64,000 nt of DNA from Sphagnum compactum (lineage: Eukaryota > Bryophyta > Sphagnopsida > Sphagnales): contig OZ234495.1 in NCBI GenBank assembly GCA_965153455.1, positions 20,022,875 through 20,086,874 of the forward strand, given 5' to 3'. Positions 23,140 to 35,735 of the stretch are shown here, one piece after another (the first letter of the stretch is position 1; each line of letters starts with the position of its first letter). The notes beneath the pieces were generated by a model, which ran no database searches, had not been told where the DNA came from, and saw only the letters and a program-made list of their open reading frames with translations. The translations under genes and the position numbers were made by a program.

Positions 23140-24600
23140 CAATTAAACTTAGATCTCTTTTGATTTTGTAAGGTCATCATTGTTTTCTCTCAATTTTCAT
23201 AAGATCCCATGAGTATTGGTGTCATAAAAAAAGTGATTATATGTTCTTTTATGTAAGAGAAGGCCTCCTAGGAGTTTAGCCCCATTGGGTCCCTTGTTTT
23301 TTTGTTGTCAACTTGACCTAATATCCTTAATACCCTTGGCAAACAAAGAAGGGACCCAATGGGAGCCTTCTTTTATAAGTTATTTTCCCTTGTCATTTAA
23401 AGAGAAGTAACTAGATATTGTCTAAAGCCAAACTTATAGATGTAGGCCATGAATCAAAGTATCCACACCTAGTTGTGTTTTTCTACAAAAAGGGGGGGTT
23501 GGGGGGGCGGAGGGGGAGATCTATAGAAGTGATGATGAGGTTGCATTGATGGATCAATAGACTTCGTAGTAATTCACAAATGGGTGCAAATATGCTCAAA
23601 GGAACCAACATGATTACTTTATAAAAGGATTATGAATCATTTTTTTTAGTCCTTTTCATTTTTTCATGTGAAAGAATTTTTTAATCAAATCTGTTGCAAC
23701 ATTATTGCCCAAATATATCACATGTTTTGTGTTAATCATGTTATTAAATAAATATGAATTTTTTAGTGTGTATATTTTGCTAGATTTTGCATTACGTCTT
23801 GAAAATTCATTATAATTTTGAATCATACCAAAATATGCTAACTACATTAGGTTTTAATTTCTTGTATCATAAGCTACAACTTTGTTTTATATGTCATGTA
23901 CATTTACACCCCATTTACACATAATAAAAGAATTTTGAAAATTTGAGTTTTCAAACATATTTTGAATTTCCAAAATTTTCAAATTTCATAACTTTTAAAT
24001 TATAAAATGCACACTCTTTTAAGCTGAGTGTGGATAGTTGAATGTGGGTGGTTGGCTTGAGGGAAGTGGATGGTTTGTTTGCTCTTGGCTTGTACAACCT
24101 ATGACCCCAAATTTAATGCAAAACCTTTAAATTCTATAACAAGTTCATTTCATAAGTTATATATCTAAAGCTTCTCTAAAGGCTTACATAACACTCTATA
24201 GAAATGAATGAATTTTCTTTTGTCTTTAGCTTTGTCATCCATGTCTTTAGTTGACTTGATGTTGGACATCTTCATGCAAAAATGTTGGTTTTGCTTTTGA
24301 CCCATTTTTGTTCAAGTAATCAACCACCATAATATCCATGTTGTAGTATCATAAACATATTTCTTGCTTTGTAACATTGATTCTGATAAAAAAATAATAT
24401 GTTTAAACTTTCAATGCTATCTTGGATATTTTAGTTAGAAGTATTTCGTTAGTATTATCATCGTGTATGGTAGTTGGAAAGGTTCGAAAGTCACCCAAAT
24501 CACCAAGTAGACAAGCTAGCCAAAATGGATCAATCAAGACGGTAGTGCATGATTGAGAAACATGAAAGACTACATGTTGAGTACTTCCTCCTTAACTTCT
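23140..24600. repeat. Duplicated block, copy A' (end of the CCR-like gene and its 3' flank)
   Basis: This is the second copy of the block at 18,400-19,860. The exon 6 counterpart survives only as its first 20 or so bases near 23,535 ('gatgatgaggttgcattgatgg') and its last codons near 24,030 ('gtgggtggttggcttgaggg'). The middle is replaced by the inserted element. The copy lies directly upstream, in map order, of the intact release factor locus. Confidence 0.85.
23590..24030 (-). mobile_element. Unclassified element, minus-orientation copy, inserted in block A'
   Basis: This is the reverse complement of 22,080-22,515. It replaces most of the exon 6 counterpart in block A'. It therefore arrived after the duplication, or carried a deletion with it. 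Confidence 0.7.
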
Positions 24601-25559
24601 TCCTTTAGGAATAGGGTATATGTATGTTTGCAGCATCGACAGTCTTGGTTGGTCACATATTCCTGTAGAGACCCACCACTATCATACCAGAGTACAACTC
24701 ACAATTTCATTCTTTGAAGCAAATCTGAACAGAAGGATTATTAACAGATTACTTCATGCTCACCATCTACCATCCAAATTCCCTCGACCCATCTTCCACC
24801 ACAAACACTGGAAGTAGATATCATGAAACTGTCTTATGCAGTCCTCAAACGTAATTAGCGTATGCTACTCAAGCCAGAAGTTTGAATTGGCAAAGCATCA
24901 TATTATCTTGAAAAAAGGTAATTCAAATCTCAAGTTCACGAACTTTTTGTTTGGTGCTCTCTTATCACTTTAAACCTCTTGCACTGGAAATGGAATAAGT
25001 GGAGCTGGGCTGCAAACCTCATGTACTATTGTAGATGAAATGATTCAAGGATTGCCCATGCAGCTCCTTTCCAGCTCTATTGCAGACCATACAAGCAGCT
25101 CATTGTCATAGAAAAAAGATTACTCTTCTTGAAGCTTCTATGTTGCACTCAAACAAAACTCTCATGTTGATACATGCCACATGCATGTTCTCTCCCTACA
25201 AAATGCTAAGGACATAGGTCATCTTTAGCATATACACAGCAGCCACACAGAAGACAGCTAAGAGTCCCAAACCTGAAAGAAAACTTCCTCTGTAGATAAG
25301 TCAAGATTCTAGCTTGTGTGTTAATTGCAAAGAAGTCTCATGTCTGTGCAGGACATTGAATGCCAATGTTGACTCAAGATGCCCATTGATATAAAAGTAT
25401 TGGATAGCAGAATATACTTAACTCAGTTACATGTTATTCCGCAAACAAAGAAATCCCTCAGCTTTTGACACACTCAAAAATTAGTGCTGCAAACTCCAAA
25501 GGAGATCAGAATATCAAGAATGGGAGTTTCAAAGAATTTGCAAGTTTCTGAACAATCAC
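24601..25559. other. 3' flank of the release factor gene; no further gene seen
   Basis: This mixed-composition DNA is richer in GC than the spacer to its left. The segment near 24,790-24,835 recurs at 20,335-20,380 next to the dead gene fragment. I see no other coding signal; part of it is probably 3' UTR of the minus-strand gene ending at 25,560. Confidence 0.5.
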
Positions 25560-27685
25560 TTATATAGAAACATCTGCTGGAACTCGTGAGTATTTTGACC
25601 TCAAGTAAGCCTTCATAAAGGCACCCAAATCACCATCCATGACAGCAGTGACATCTGTGGTTTCAACTCCTGTTCGGACATCTTTCACCAGTTTGTAGGG
25701 GTGGAAAACATAGTTTCTGATCTGTTGGCCCCACTCAGCCTTCACAACATCCCCTCGAATTTCCTTTATCTCTGATGCCCTTTGCTCTTCAGCTATAACC
25801 AGTAGTTTTGCCTTCAACAATGCCAATCCCTTTGCCTTGTTCATGAGCTGGCTTCGCTCCTCTGGATGACAGGAAAAGTTCTGACAAAATTTAGGATTTT
25901 GATGATCGACAATGCATGAATTTGTAGAGATAGATACACAAATATTGAACATTGGAAACCATGTTTCTTCTTCAAATGTGGTATCAAAGTGGAAGCTAAC
26001 CTGCACACCGCAGATAGATCCCGGTAGGTATGTGCACAATGCGAACTGCAGTTTCAACTTTGTTCACATTTTGTCCCCCTTTGCCCCCTGCTCGGGTTGT
26101 GGTAATCTCAAGATCAGAGTCGGGTATGTTAATCACAAGCGCCTCCTCCTCAATGAGTGGCATCACTTCCACACCTGCAAAGCTTGTCTGATCAAACCCA
26201 ATGTTATGCTCTGCCTCTGTTGCAATTTATGGCCCACACAGCCAGCTATGATTTCTTTCATATGAAGTGGAAGGCAGACATAAAATTACTCCTCCACAAA
26301 GTGAGATAACAAGTCTCTGCTAGTAAGACAACTGAAAAACACCACCAATGACCTAGCTATTTGAAATGGGAATACTGTATGCCCAGGTATTTGGGGCAAT
26401 TTTCTGAGGAAACTCACCTGTCGTAACCCTTTTGCATTGAATGGTGACTGTCTTACAAGGCGATGAGTGCCTTTTTCACTTGACAAATAACCGTATGCAA
26501 ACTGTCCCTCAATTTCTACTGTGGCAGATTTCAAGCCCGCTTCATCCCCAGGAGATTTTTCCACAACCTTTGTCTTGAATCCCTGCTGGTCAGCCCAGCG
26601 AATATACATGCGCAGCAGCATCTCGGTCCAGTCCTGCACTGCAATCAGAGCAAACGCCTCTCCCTTGATCAACCTCTGCCAAGCCTTGCAACACAAATTT
26701 GTACTTTGTTGGGTGTTGTGTGTCTCACCCAACGTAGCCCAACACAGTCATGATGGAAGGAGATTATGTCAAGCATGGAGAACTTCTGGTTCCAAATCTC
26801 TGGGCCAATAACGATCAGCAACTTTGTTCCAGTGATGGTTGGTACCAGGTGTCCATGTCTAGAATCATCTGGTAGCTGAAGAGGGTCACAAGAGACCATA
26901 GATTTACTATTTGTCCAAAGAGATGGAGACCTTATCAAGTGTGGACTTCTTGAGAGGGACAAATAGAAACCAACCTGTGTATAAAGAGCTTCAGGAACTA
27001 GGGGAGTTCAGGGTTAGTAGACAGAGAAACAGGAACAATCATAGAAGTGGTGAACAACCCCACCTGAGCATCAGTACCACCTGCACCAGCAGAGATGGTT
27101 AGGCGAGCGCTTTTCTTATCATAAGGTCCCGACAGGAGCTTGGCCAACTCATAGCCATCTATTGCATTCGTGAGCCATGACACAGTCTGTGCTGCTTCCT
27201 GGAGCAGCCCCCTATCAAGCCCTTCCATCTCCTGCAGCAGCTCCACTATCAGCTGTGCTTCCTCTCCCTGCTTTCACAAACAAATAAGAATGCATCAAAC
27301 CAAATTGCCTGCTGGGTATCATTGCTCATGGTTACCTTGCAAACTAGATAGCAAACGTGTTGGCCAGAAGATCTCTCACTAGTTCGCAGGACCTAAGTGG
27401 TGAAGAAGAGAAGAACCTTTGCTTGCATCTGATGGAGCAAAGCAAGATTGTCTTTCACTTCTGTGAGTGCTGACAGAGTCTGCTGTGCATGAGCAGGGTC
27501 ATCCCAGAGAGAGCTCTCACTACTTTGCTGCTCTAGGTCTGCCAACCGAGATCGCTGCTCATCCATCCCAGAAGATGCTAATATCTCCTGCACACGCTGC
27601 ACTACTTCCTCCACTCCTTTCCGCACTCCATAAAACTCTGTGCCATCAATCCACCCCTTGATGTGAACCCTTTGACACACAGCTG
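25560..27685 (-). CDS. prfB: Organellar peptide chain release factor 2 (RF2, PrfB type)
   Basis: Five minus-strand exons join in frame: about 27,685-27,417, 27,267-27,064, 26,633-26,418, 26,187-26,001 and 25,861-25,560. In order they encode a helical N-domain ('[17 protein letters not shown]') and '[20 protein letters not shown]'. Next come the stop-codon-reading S-P-F tripeptide in '[13 protein letters not shown]' and the peptidyl-tRNA hydrolysis motif G-G-Q in '[12 protein letters not shown]'. The C-terminal end includes '[11 protein letters not shown]' and '[21 protein letters not shown]'. RF2 ends translation at UGA and UAA codons. In plants, nuclear genes of this type serve plastids or mitochondria. 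The first exon, with the transit peptide, is not resolved; 28.0-28.4 kb is the likely area. A dead fragment of this gene lies at 19.8-20.3 kb. Confidence 0.88.
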
Positions 27686-28043
27686 CATCATAAAATGTCA
27701 TAGATGCAACCAAGAAACTGTCACAGTGGTGACAAAGGCGGAAAGCCAAAGAAAAACCCACCAAGGTTTTGCTCAGATTCGGTACTTGCTGTGTCTATGC
27801 TTGAAGCTCGAATGGTGCATACATATTCTCTCCTGAATTGCTTGTGTCTCCCCTTCCCTGGATCCTTGCGAGATTGTTGCCGCATGCAATCTGTGTTGTG
27901 CAGACTGTGTGACTGCCAAGTGCATGGGTTTATGCATCTTATGTATTCTCTTTTACATCTAACAAGCTTTACAAAAGAGGAGGAAGGTAACCCTAGCTCT
28001 TGCCAGTGATGTGTGTGACACACTGACAAGGGCCTGGAGCATG

Positions 28044-28365
28044 CCATTTTCAATCCTTCCCTGTGCAAACAAACAAAGAGAAACAAAAATGTTGGTAAAA
28101 CCCTTTTACCTCCTAAACCCTAAAACCACTGTCTTCTTCCCTCCCACTACTTCCTTGCAGCAAATCTACTCTACTGAAACGTCTGCAAATGTTGGTATTT
28201 CATGCCATTTCAATCCTTCCCTGTGCAGCAAACAAAGAGAAAGAAAAATGTTGGTATTTCTCTAAATAAAACCCTTTTAACTCCTAAACCCCAAAATCAC
28301 TGTCTTCTTCTCTCTCACTACTTCCTTGCAGCAAATCTAATCTTCTGAAACTTCTGCAAATCCAC
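28044..28365. repeat. Tandem duplication, about 160-bp unit, two copies
   Basis: Text starting CCATTTCAATCCTTCCCTGT at about 28,045 restarts at about 28,205. It runs in parallel through 'aaacccttttaMctcctaaa', 'cactgtcttcttc' and 'ccttgcagcaaatcta'. The repeat falls in the presumed shared upstream region of the minus-strand release factor gene and the plus-strand gene starting at 29,267. Confidence 0.85.
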
Positions 28366-28369
28366 CCTT

Positions 28370-29266
28370 CCTTGCAGCAAATTCTACACTACTGAAACCT
28401 CTGTAAATCTCAAACCCCTTCCTTGCAAGCAATTAAAAGCCAAGCCAACATCTTGATGCTGGTTTCATCAAAAAGAAAAATTCCAAACCATTATCCATGC
28501 CCTGTTTGGTTTAGAATCATGACCAGAATTTTCCAAACTCAAATGACACACAACTACTGCTGGGACAGAAAAATGGCACCTTCTGCCAAACAAAAAAGCT
28601 AAAAATGTGTATTGTGTGCATGAAGCTTCTTCATGGACTACTGTATCTTTATAATGGATTTCACAAACCCAAAAACAGAAGAATTTGCATACCTTCACAA
28701 TCAGCTAAAGGACACACTTGTCGCCCGCCTTCACACACAACAGTGATGGTGAATTATCTTGCTATTCCTTCCTGCAAAGACCAAAAACACTCACAAAGAA
28801 AAAAGCTTCAAAACCCTTTTGCTGCAAGTGTTAAAAGAAGGTGGAAATCATCTTCCTTCCTCAACAGGTATCATCATCATCATCATCATCATCAACAACA
28901 ACACACAAACATCCTCTTCTCTCCCAAGAGAAAGTCATCTGCATTCAATGCTCATAAACCCAATTGCAGGATTGAACATTGCTTGCTTGTTTACTCTTTC
29001 TGCTTATGTGTGTGTGTGTGTGTGGGTGTGTGTGAAGAATTGCAGAAGAGCTTGGCAAAATCAGAGTGAAGAATGGATTCGGCTGTGTTGTGGTGGTATT
29101 ATTTTGGCACCCATTTCTTCTTCTCCTCTTCTGCACCGCCTGAAGATCACCAGCACGTGATTTAATAGATTCATTCAACCCTAGAGGATGCACCTATCTG
29201 TGAAGACTGGGGGGTGAGGAGGGAGGAATTGGGAGTCTTTGTATTCTGTGGAGAGTAGTACTAGTA
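28370..29266. promoter_or_regulatory. Intergenic region between two divergent genes
   Basis: The release factor gene reads left and the coiled-coil gene reads right, so their promoters must share this interval or lie near it. It contains an ATC/CAT microsatellite (about 28,868-28,895) and a GT-rich tract (about 29,005-29,032). No clear TATA box or named element was identified; the call rests on gene arrangement. Confidence 0.4.
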
Positions 29267-32200
29267 ATGGAGATGGATGCAGAAACTGCAGCAGTTGTTG
29301 TGAAGAAGAAGGATTGCCTTGAGAAGGAGGCAGCAGAAGAAGCAGGGGAGAAACTCAGTGGCCAACAACATCATCATCATCATCATCATGGAGGGGAGGG
29401 TGTCATCAGCGATGCAGCTTCCACTCCTGTTCTACCACTGGCACAGGTTCGTTCTCATTTTCTTTCTTTCCTTGGTTTTTTCTTTTCTTTGCCCCCACAG
29501 AGAGCATTTTTTTTCCCTGTTCTTTTTTTCAGGCAAATGTGTTTATCTGCTGTCGAAGCTAAAACCCCACAGATGAAAAAGCCAAGAACTTATTCAGCAG
29601 AATCAAGGACATGGTTTTTGTTTTTGGAGAGGTTGGGGAGGATTGGGGTTTGATCAAACTTGACTGGGAAGACGATTGTCTTCTTCTTCTTATTCTTGAA
29701 GGAGTTGGATGCGGTGTGCCATGTAAAAAAAACATGTTACACACATCCTGTGATCTTGGCAAACTTCTGATGAATTTAGCTAGCTTTCGCACAGAACACT
29801 ACTCTTGTTGCCAAACAAGCTTGGCTTGCTTGGCCCTGAGATAATTCTTTGTATCTGAGAAGAGCTTCCCATTTGACAAAATTACAAGTTTCACCATGAT
29901 TTTGTACACAACATGAATGTGTCATTGAATGGAACATCGGAAGATATTGTATGTCAGAAACCACCATCCATCCTAATGGTCTGCTTGGATTTCTTTCTCT
30001 CTCTAGGAACAGCAGATGGGAGATGTGGAAATCAGCATGCAGCAGCTGGAAGAAGGAGAAGAAAAAGAAGAAACTGCTGCTGCCCTGAAAGAGCGACACA
30101 AAATGTTGTCTCAGATGGAAAGAAATCCACAAGTATCACTTTTGAAAGCTCTGAATATACCTCTTGAAGTCCTATTACGGTATACTTACTTCCCCCTGTT
30201 TTCTAACAAAAGCAGTCCATTCTGTTTGGTCTCTGTGATGGTATCCATTCTAGTTTCCATAGGGTATTTTCTTCTTGTTTCCTGCCTCTTTCTATTAACA
30301 AATGGAGTTACTTATGTTCGATCCTTGTTGGAGTCCATGTGTATGTGTTCTCCTGTCCATACGGCTGCACAGAGGAGGCCAATGATTAATGATTTCCTGT
30401 GAGAAATTTCTGCTCTTGGGATTTGTCAATATAGCATTGACTCTTCAGTGATTTGGCACCTTGGTTCAGTCCATGCTCATGTCATTGTGGTTGCTGTGCA
30501 ATCCCACCTCTTCTGTAACATTTGCCAGTATCCAGTTTCAAGGCTTTTGTTCAATGGAGTTAATGAGCAGAAACACTCCTTTCCCTCCATCATCAGCAGC
30601 ATTTTCACGTCTTTTGATCTTCACCAAAATATGATTTTGTCTTAGATTGATGATAGATCATTTCCTCTTTGAGGTTTGCGGGGTCCTTCCTTGCAGTGTC
30701 CGTAACCATCGAGAAGCAGAGCTCATGAGGGAAATTGCTTCATCAGCGGGCACATTCGACCTGCTCTTAAATAATTATGAGACTTTGGCTTACAAATCTC
30801 AGGTATCAGTAAGAAGCACATGTTGCGGGCATTGATTGATCCTATATCACATTACAGTGAAGCACGCACTGCTGGTCACACATAATGAGAATTTGAAACT
30901 TGTTCAGGATTGAAACATTCTGTAGCTTTTAGGATGGGTTTACATGCAACAGAATTTTGAAGGATTTTGAGGATGGTTGTCCTGGTAAATCTGTGATGAC
31001 CATGCTACATGTTTTGTAGTTTGTAAGTGTGTCTTACCAGACTGAAAAAGATGCTTCCTTTTTGGGGTCCCGATCTTCAATATGGCGGGGTCTTATTGCT
31101 TTGGATCATGCATGAAACAGAGAGTCCAGAAGAGGGACATGTCGATATAGAAAATTTGTTTACATATCTGTGCAATGTGTTTACACCAACAGCTTATATC
31201 GATTTTCTTGCTTGTTTTCAGGCACTGCAAAACTCTTGGGATGAACTCTGGCTTGCTCAAGATCCTTCTGTTGTCCCAGAAATTCCTTTAATTGGTATAT
31301 AACTTACTTTCATACTTTCCAGTAGTTGTGACCCATCTGAGATGAAGGTCTCACTGTCAAAGTTTAAGCTCATTCTCGTCATGGTCTGCCTGTGGACCCT
31401 TAACAAATGAAGAAGGTGTGTACAAGGTCTAACTTTTGGAAGCAACTCTTGGCCTCCATAGTGAGAAGAAAGCAAAAGTTGTGTATAGTCTCTGGACTAC
31501 ATGTCTTGTCTTGCGTCTGGGCTGCTAACTGCTTCCACAAAGGCCTTAGCTGATATGGGGGAGGCAGGGTGGCTTGCCAGGCATACTTATGCCCTTCCAA
31601 GTTTACACACTGTTTGAGAAAACACTTGTGCATTGTCCGTTGGAAAGGTGTTCACAGATTTTCTTATCAATTTGGAATGAAGCTCTTTTCAGGCCATGAA
31701 ATGTCACAAATGAATCAGAGACGTGCACTGTTAATGAAGCAGATGGACACAGAGCTTCAGACACTACAGGTAGCTACCACTTTCACCCCGTATGAAAGGT
31801 TCTGTGTGGGTAATTTCTTCTCAAGTGTGCTCTCTTGAGTGCTAGCTAACATCATGGCTGAGTCTTGCTGTTGCTTCTGGTGGAAATGCAACAGAAACTT
31901 GTGTTGCACATTTTTGCTGCATAATTGTTTGCCCAAAATTTTGGACAGATTGTTACACTTGTCTATACCCACTATTGGGAGCCAGTGAAGTCCTTGGAGA
32001 GTCATGAATACAGTACTCAATCCTATTGACAATGTTTGTTTTGTGTTCGTGCTGAGCAGACGAGAGGAAAGTTATTGCTTCATTTCATTGATGTCAACTC
32101 TACACTTGCTGAGGTAGAACTTGTCCTGACCTTTTTCTCTCCTGGAAGTTTCTTCCTGAATTTGTTCTTGTTGTTGGATTGGGATCGGATTAGGATTCAG

Positions 32201-33439
32201 AATTCAGCACCATGATCAGTCATGTTATGCTTTGGTTTCATTCTGGAGTCTTTGCTGAATGTGTGTTGTTCTCCAGGAGTTGAAGATGGAAGGTGTCCAT
32301 CGCCTTGCGTCCGACAAACTTTTCCTGTAAGTAAGAGATCACCACCTCACACCCTGAACTCTGTGATTGCTCTGTGATTTGAATGTTTCCTTGGCCATCA
32401 GAGCATGTTATACCAGCAACTTCTTGGTTCATACTAAGTATACTAAGGACCCCAGAAAGTTCTGCATAAGTTCTGTTAAAGTTAGACTGCAACCTCAAAT
32501 CGCATTGCAAGGCTCTGCAACCTTGATCATGAGATGTGATGTTTTTTCTTGACGGAGAGCTTAGGCTTGATCATGCTGGCCAGTGTAGCCATGGAGCAAG
32601 AGCTTGAGCGAAGAATCCAAAGCATTCTAAGTGGATCTGGCATCTCCTGCTTCAAGTAAGCTTTTCTTGATCTTCTTGTTTGGAGTGCAACTGTTGGTCA
32701 GGTATATCTGATACAGTGCTATAACTGACAGAGACAGTAGTTTCTGTCACAGCACTTGACTAATTTGTTTCTCTGTCATTTCAGCCCGATGGCTCACTTT
32801 GTTGAGAAGTTGATGGAAACTAAGTCAACAGCTTCAGCAATCAAACTCAAAGTACATGAGAATGGTGTTAAGCAGAGCACTAGGGTCGTGGTTGACGATG
32901 GCCCATGCATGGGTGAGGGGAAAACACTTGAAGTTCAATCAGATCCCATCATTTTTGGTGAAGCCTCACACTCAATGCCTGTAAGCCTCGGTGCATCTCA
33001 GCACATAGAGATGGCTTGGGTAAGCTCAGGGAAGAGCATCCTGAAAGGACTGGTCCTGGATGATTCAGCAGGAGACCAAGTTCTTCCTGCTCAACTGTTA
33101 TCCAGCACAAACACATCAAAAGCTCCTCTCAGTGTGGGTTTGGGGTGTGAAGGGCATCCGACCAGTTCGCCTCTGCTTGAAGTGACACCATCTTCCATTT
33201 CAGGCTCTCCTTCTGCTGAACTGTTCCGACTGAACAATTCTGCGTCTGCTTCAGAAGAGCGTCTTCCTGGACAGGGTGCAGTGGGGCATGGTGGTGGGAA
33301 ACTAAAGTGGGCATTGTCTCAAAAGCTTTTGTCTATGAGTTCTCGGGGAGGACTAAAAGCTCTAGGCATTGGAGGTGAGCTAAACCAATCAGGATTCAAC
33401 TCATCAGCTGGCGCAATGGGAGGAAAGTCCGGAATTTAA
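29267..33439 (+). CDS. Coiled-coil protein of unknown family, nine exons
   Basis: Exons at 29,267-29,446, 30,007-30,179, 30,697-30,802, 31,222-31,294, 31,693-31,769, 32,060-32,113, 32,277-32,326, 32,584-32,655 and 32,785-33,439 join in frame to 479 residues. All boundaries are GT-AG. Residues 1-60 are acidic and contain seven consecutive histidines coded by CAT/CAC. Residues about 60-260 are charged and helical ('ALKERHKMLSQMERNPQ', 'HREAELMREIASSAG', 'MNQRRALLMKQMDTELQTLQ', 'MEQELERRIQSILSGSG') and probably form coiled coils. The rest is Ser/Gly-rich and looks disordered. I cannot name the family. There is no signal peptide or membrane segment. The regular exon phases and strong splice sites argue that it is a real gene. 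Confidence 0.75.
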
Positions 33440-35090
33440 TGTTGGGGTTATGCTCACATGAACATATATCGTCATCAGAAACCTCTGTCAATCCCAGAAC
33501 CAATGGCAGCTACAGATGTTGAGAGCCTCCCCAGGTACTCCCACCCACCATTTTTTTTGTACAATGTATCCTTGAGAATTGATTTGGCTAAGGGACTTGT
33601 CACCAGATGCACACTCCAAAATGCTACTGCATGAGTTGGAGGGATTTAAACTGGCTTACTATGTAGCACCAGGCCTTTTACTTGTTAGCCTGTCCTGGAT
33701 CCAAGGTTGGGTAGTTTTAATGAAGGGAGCAGGCTGAGAAGGAAAGATATGACAAGATATTTTCAACCGGTTTTCATGGATTCCATGGACAAATGTTTAG
33801 AAAGACAATGGTTGTATCATGCCTTGGGCACTATGAAGAAGATTATGCTTTGGAGGCCATGTCAAATTGACTTCCAAAAGGGCACTTTGGTCAAATTGAC
33901 ACTTGGTCAAAATGGTACTTTTTGGTCAATTTGTCTAATTGAAAAAACTAGGCGCATGCCTACAAATACAGAGAAAGAATTAGGTCAGGTTTTTTATGAA
34001 CTTGACAATTGTCCACAAATCAACAGAGGCCTATGCACTAAAATGTAACAAAATGGCAACTTAATTTAAAAGGCTTCTTTTTTCGGTGGATGGAGAGGAG
34101 AGATAGGCCTTGTGCATTGCGCTTCCAAGCACCAAAGCAAATAATATGCAAATGCACCTGCATGGAGGTTGGACATTGTGTCAACAGCATGATTTGAATC
34201 CAACCAAAACATGGGCACTGAACCAAATGAAACCAGAAGAATCCATGTGTGAATGGAATGAGCATAAGGGAGTAAAGCATGTTCAGAGAACAAGTTTGTA
34301 GCTGTCTGAAGAACTGACTGTAGTGAACCTCACATCTATGAAATTGCAGAGAAATCTCCACAACAACAATTTGAAGGTAACAACACAATGAACCTTCTGA
34401 GAGTTGCTCACAAAGAGTCAGACCAACACCTTCATCTTGAATTACCGTGCCAAGCTGCCATGACTATGCAATGACTTCATCAGCTGCCAACAATGGGTGT
34501 CATTAGCACATAATAATCCACCAAAAATCTCAGCAGAACATCATGCAAAATCTGAGTCCAGTCATGACCAGTATGGGGTGGGTATTTGATTTTTTAATAC
34601 CCTCTGGTTCTGGGTATTCCAAAAAAATCAAAATGAAAGATCTGCCAGTTTCAAGTAATTTGAAAATTTTCGGAATCAAAGAACCATGAGGTCCAGGTAT
34701 CTGAAAAAATTTAGATGCAAAGAATCGCTGATTCTGGGTATTTCAAAAAGTTCAAAGAACTGCTGGGTTTCATGAATGAACTGGCAAAGACCCAGCAGTT
34801 TTTTTCCACAAAGCCCCATGAATCAAGTTGTTCACAACAATGTGATGCATGAGGCAATTTATTGAACAATTTGGTTTATACAAGGATGTGGTAAACACAC
34901 ACAAATACCAGCATTGTTGCTGTGCATCTCTTCCTGACTCCTACAGGTACCTTCTTGGAACTCCAATCCTTGCACTGAAAATTATCATAGTTTCCAATCC
35001 TTGAAACTATGATAAATTTCTGGGAAAAAAGGATCATCACCCTGGGCAGGGAGTCCGATGGCCTAGCCTCCCACCCTCTGCCCACACTGT
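33440..35090. other. No gene seen; 3' flank and spacer
   Basis: Downstream of the stop at 33,439 there is probable 3' UTR. Short repeated words such as 'ggtcaaattgac' (33,860-33,950) and 'tctgggtattcc/ttcaaaa' (34,590-34,790) recur. A perfect hairpin with 13-bp arms (TTATCATAGTTTC ... GAAACTATGATAA, 8-base loop) occupies 34,982-35,015. No coding domain was recognised. Confidence 0.5.
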
Positions 35091-35171
35091 TGTTAGGAAT
35101 TTTGGTGCACCATTGCTCTTCATCATCATCCTTCTTTGTCTTGTTTCTAAACTGAGAACTTGCACTTCACG

Positions 35172-35735
35172 CAATGACATGTATGCAAAATGTGGGAGCA
35201 TTGAGGTTGCTTGGAGAGTGTTCAACAAGATGGCATCTTGGAATGTAGTCACTCTTGGACCACCATGATCTATGGACACTGCATGAAATATGGGCCAGGG
35301 CAGAAAGCACTAGAGCTATTTTGATAAATGCAACAGGTTCTTATGGTGTGTTCCATGGTTGCAAATCCAATATCTTTGTGGGCAATAGCTTGGTTCACAT
35401 GTATGTGAAATGTGGGAGGATTGAGGATGCTTGGCCAGAGTGTTGAACAAGATGCCATCTTAAAATGTGGTTACTTTGACCACCATGATGTTGGGACATA
35501 TGAAATGTGAGCCCGGACAGAAGGCACTAGAGCTGTTTCACTAGCATGCAACAGAAAACTCTGTGCCCAGACTCTGTTGTACATTTGTGTCAATGCTAAA
35601 TGCATGTGCCAGCAGAGTCACAATTGAAGAGGGCAGGTGCGCAGATAATTGAAAGTGGATGGGATTCACATGTCTTTGCTTGGTTGGCATGTATGCAAAA
35701 TGTGGGAGCCTGGAGGATGTTTGGAACAGGTATTT
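35172..35735 (+). pseudogene. PLS-type pentatricopeptide repeat (PPR) relic
   Basis: Broken plus-strand frames give repeated PPR landmarks: 'DMYAKCGSIEVAWRVFNKM' near 35,174, 'NIFVGNSLVHMYVKCGRIEDAW' (written here as separate motifs N-I-F-V-G-N-S-L and H-M-Y-V-K-C-G) near 35,365-35,435, and 'AQIIESGWDSHVFAW' near 35,640. PPR proteins bind organellar RNA. Stop codons and frameshifts lie between and inside the repeats, so this is dead. The wording is typical of the very large PPR families of seed-free plants. Confidence 0.75.
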
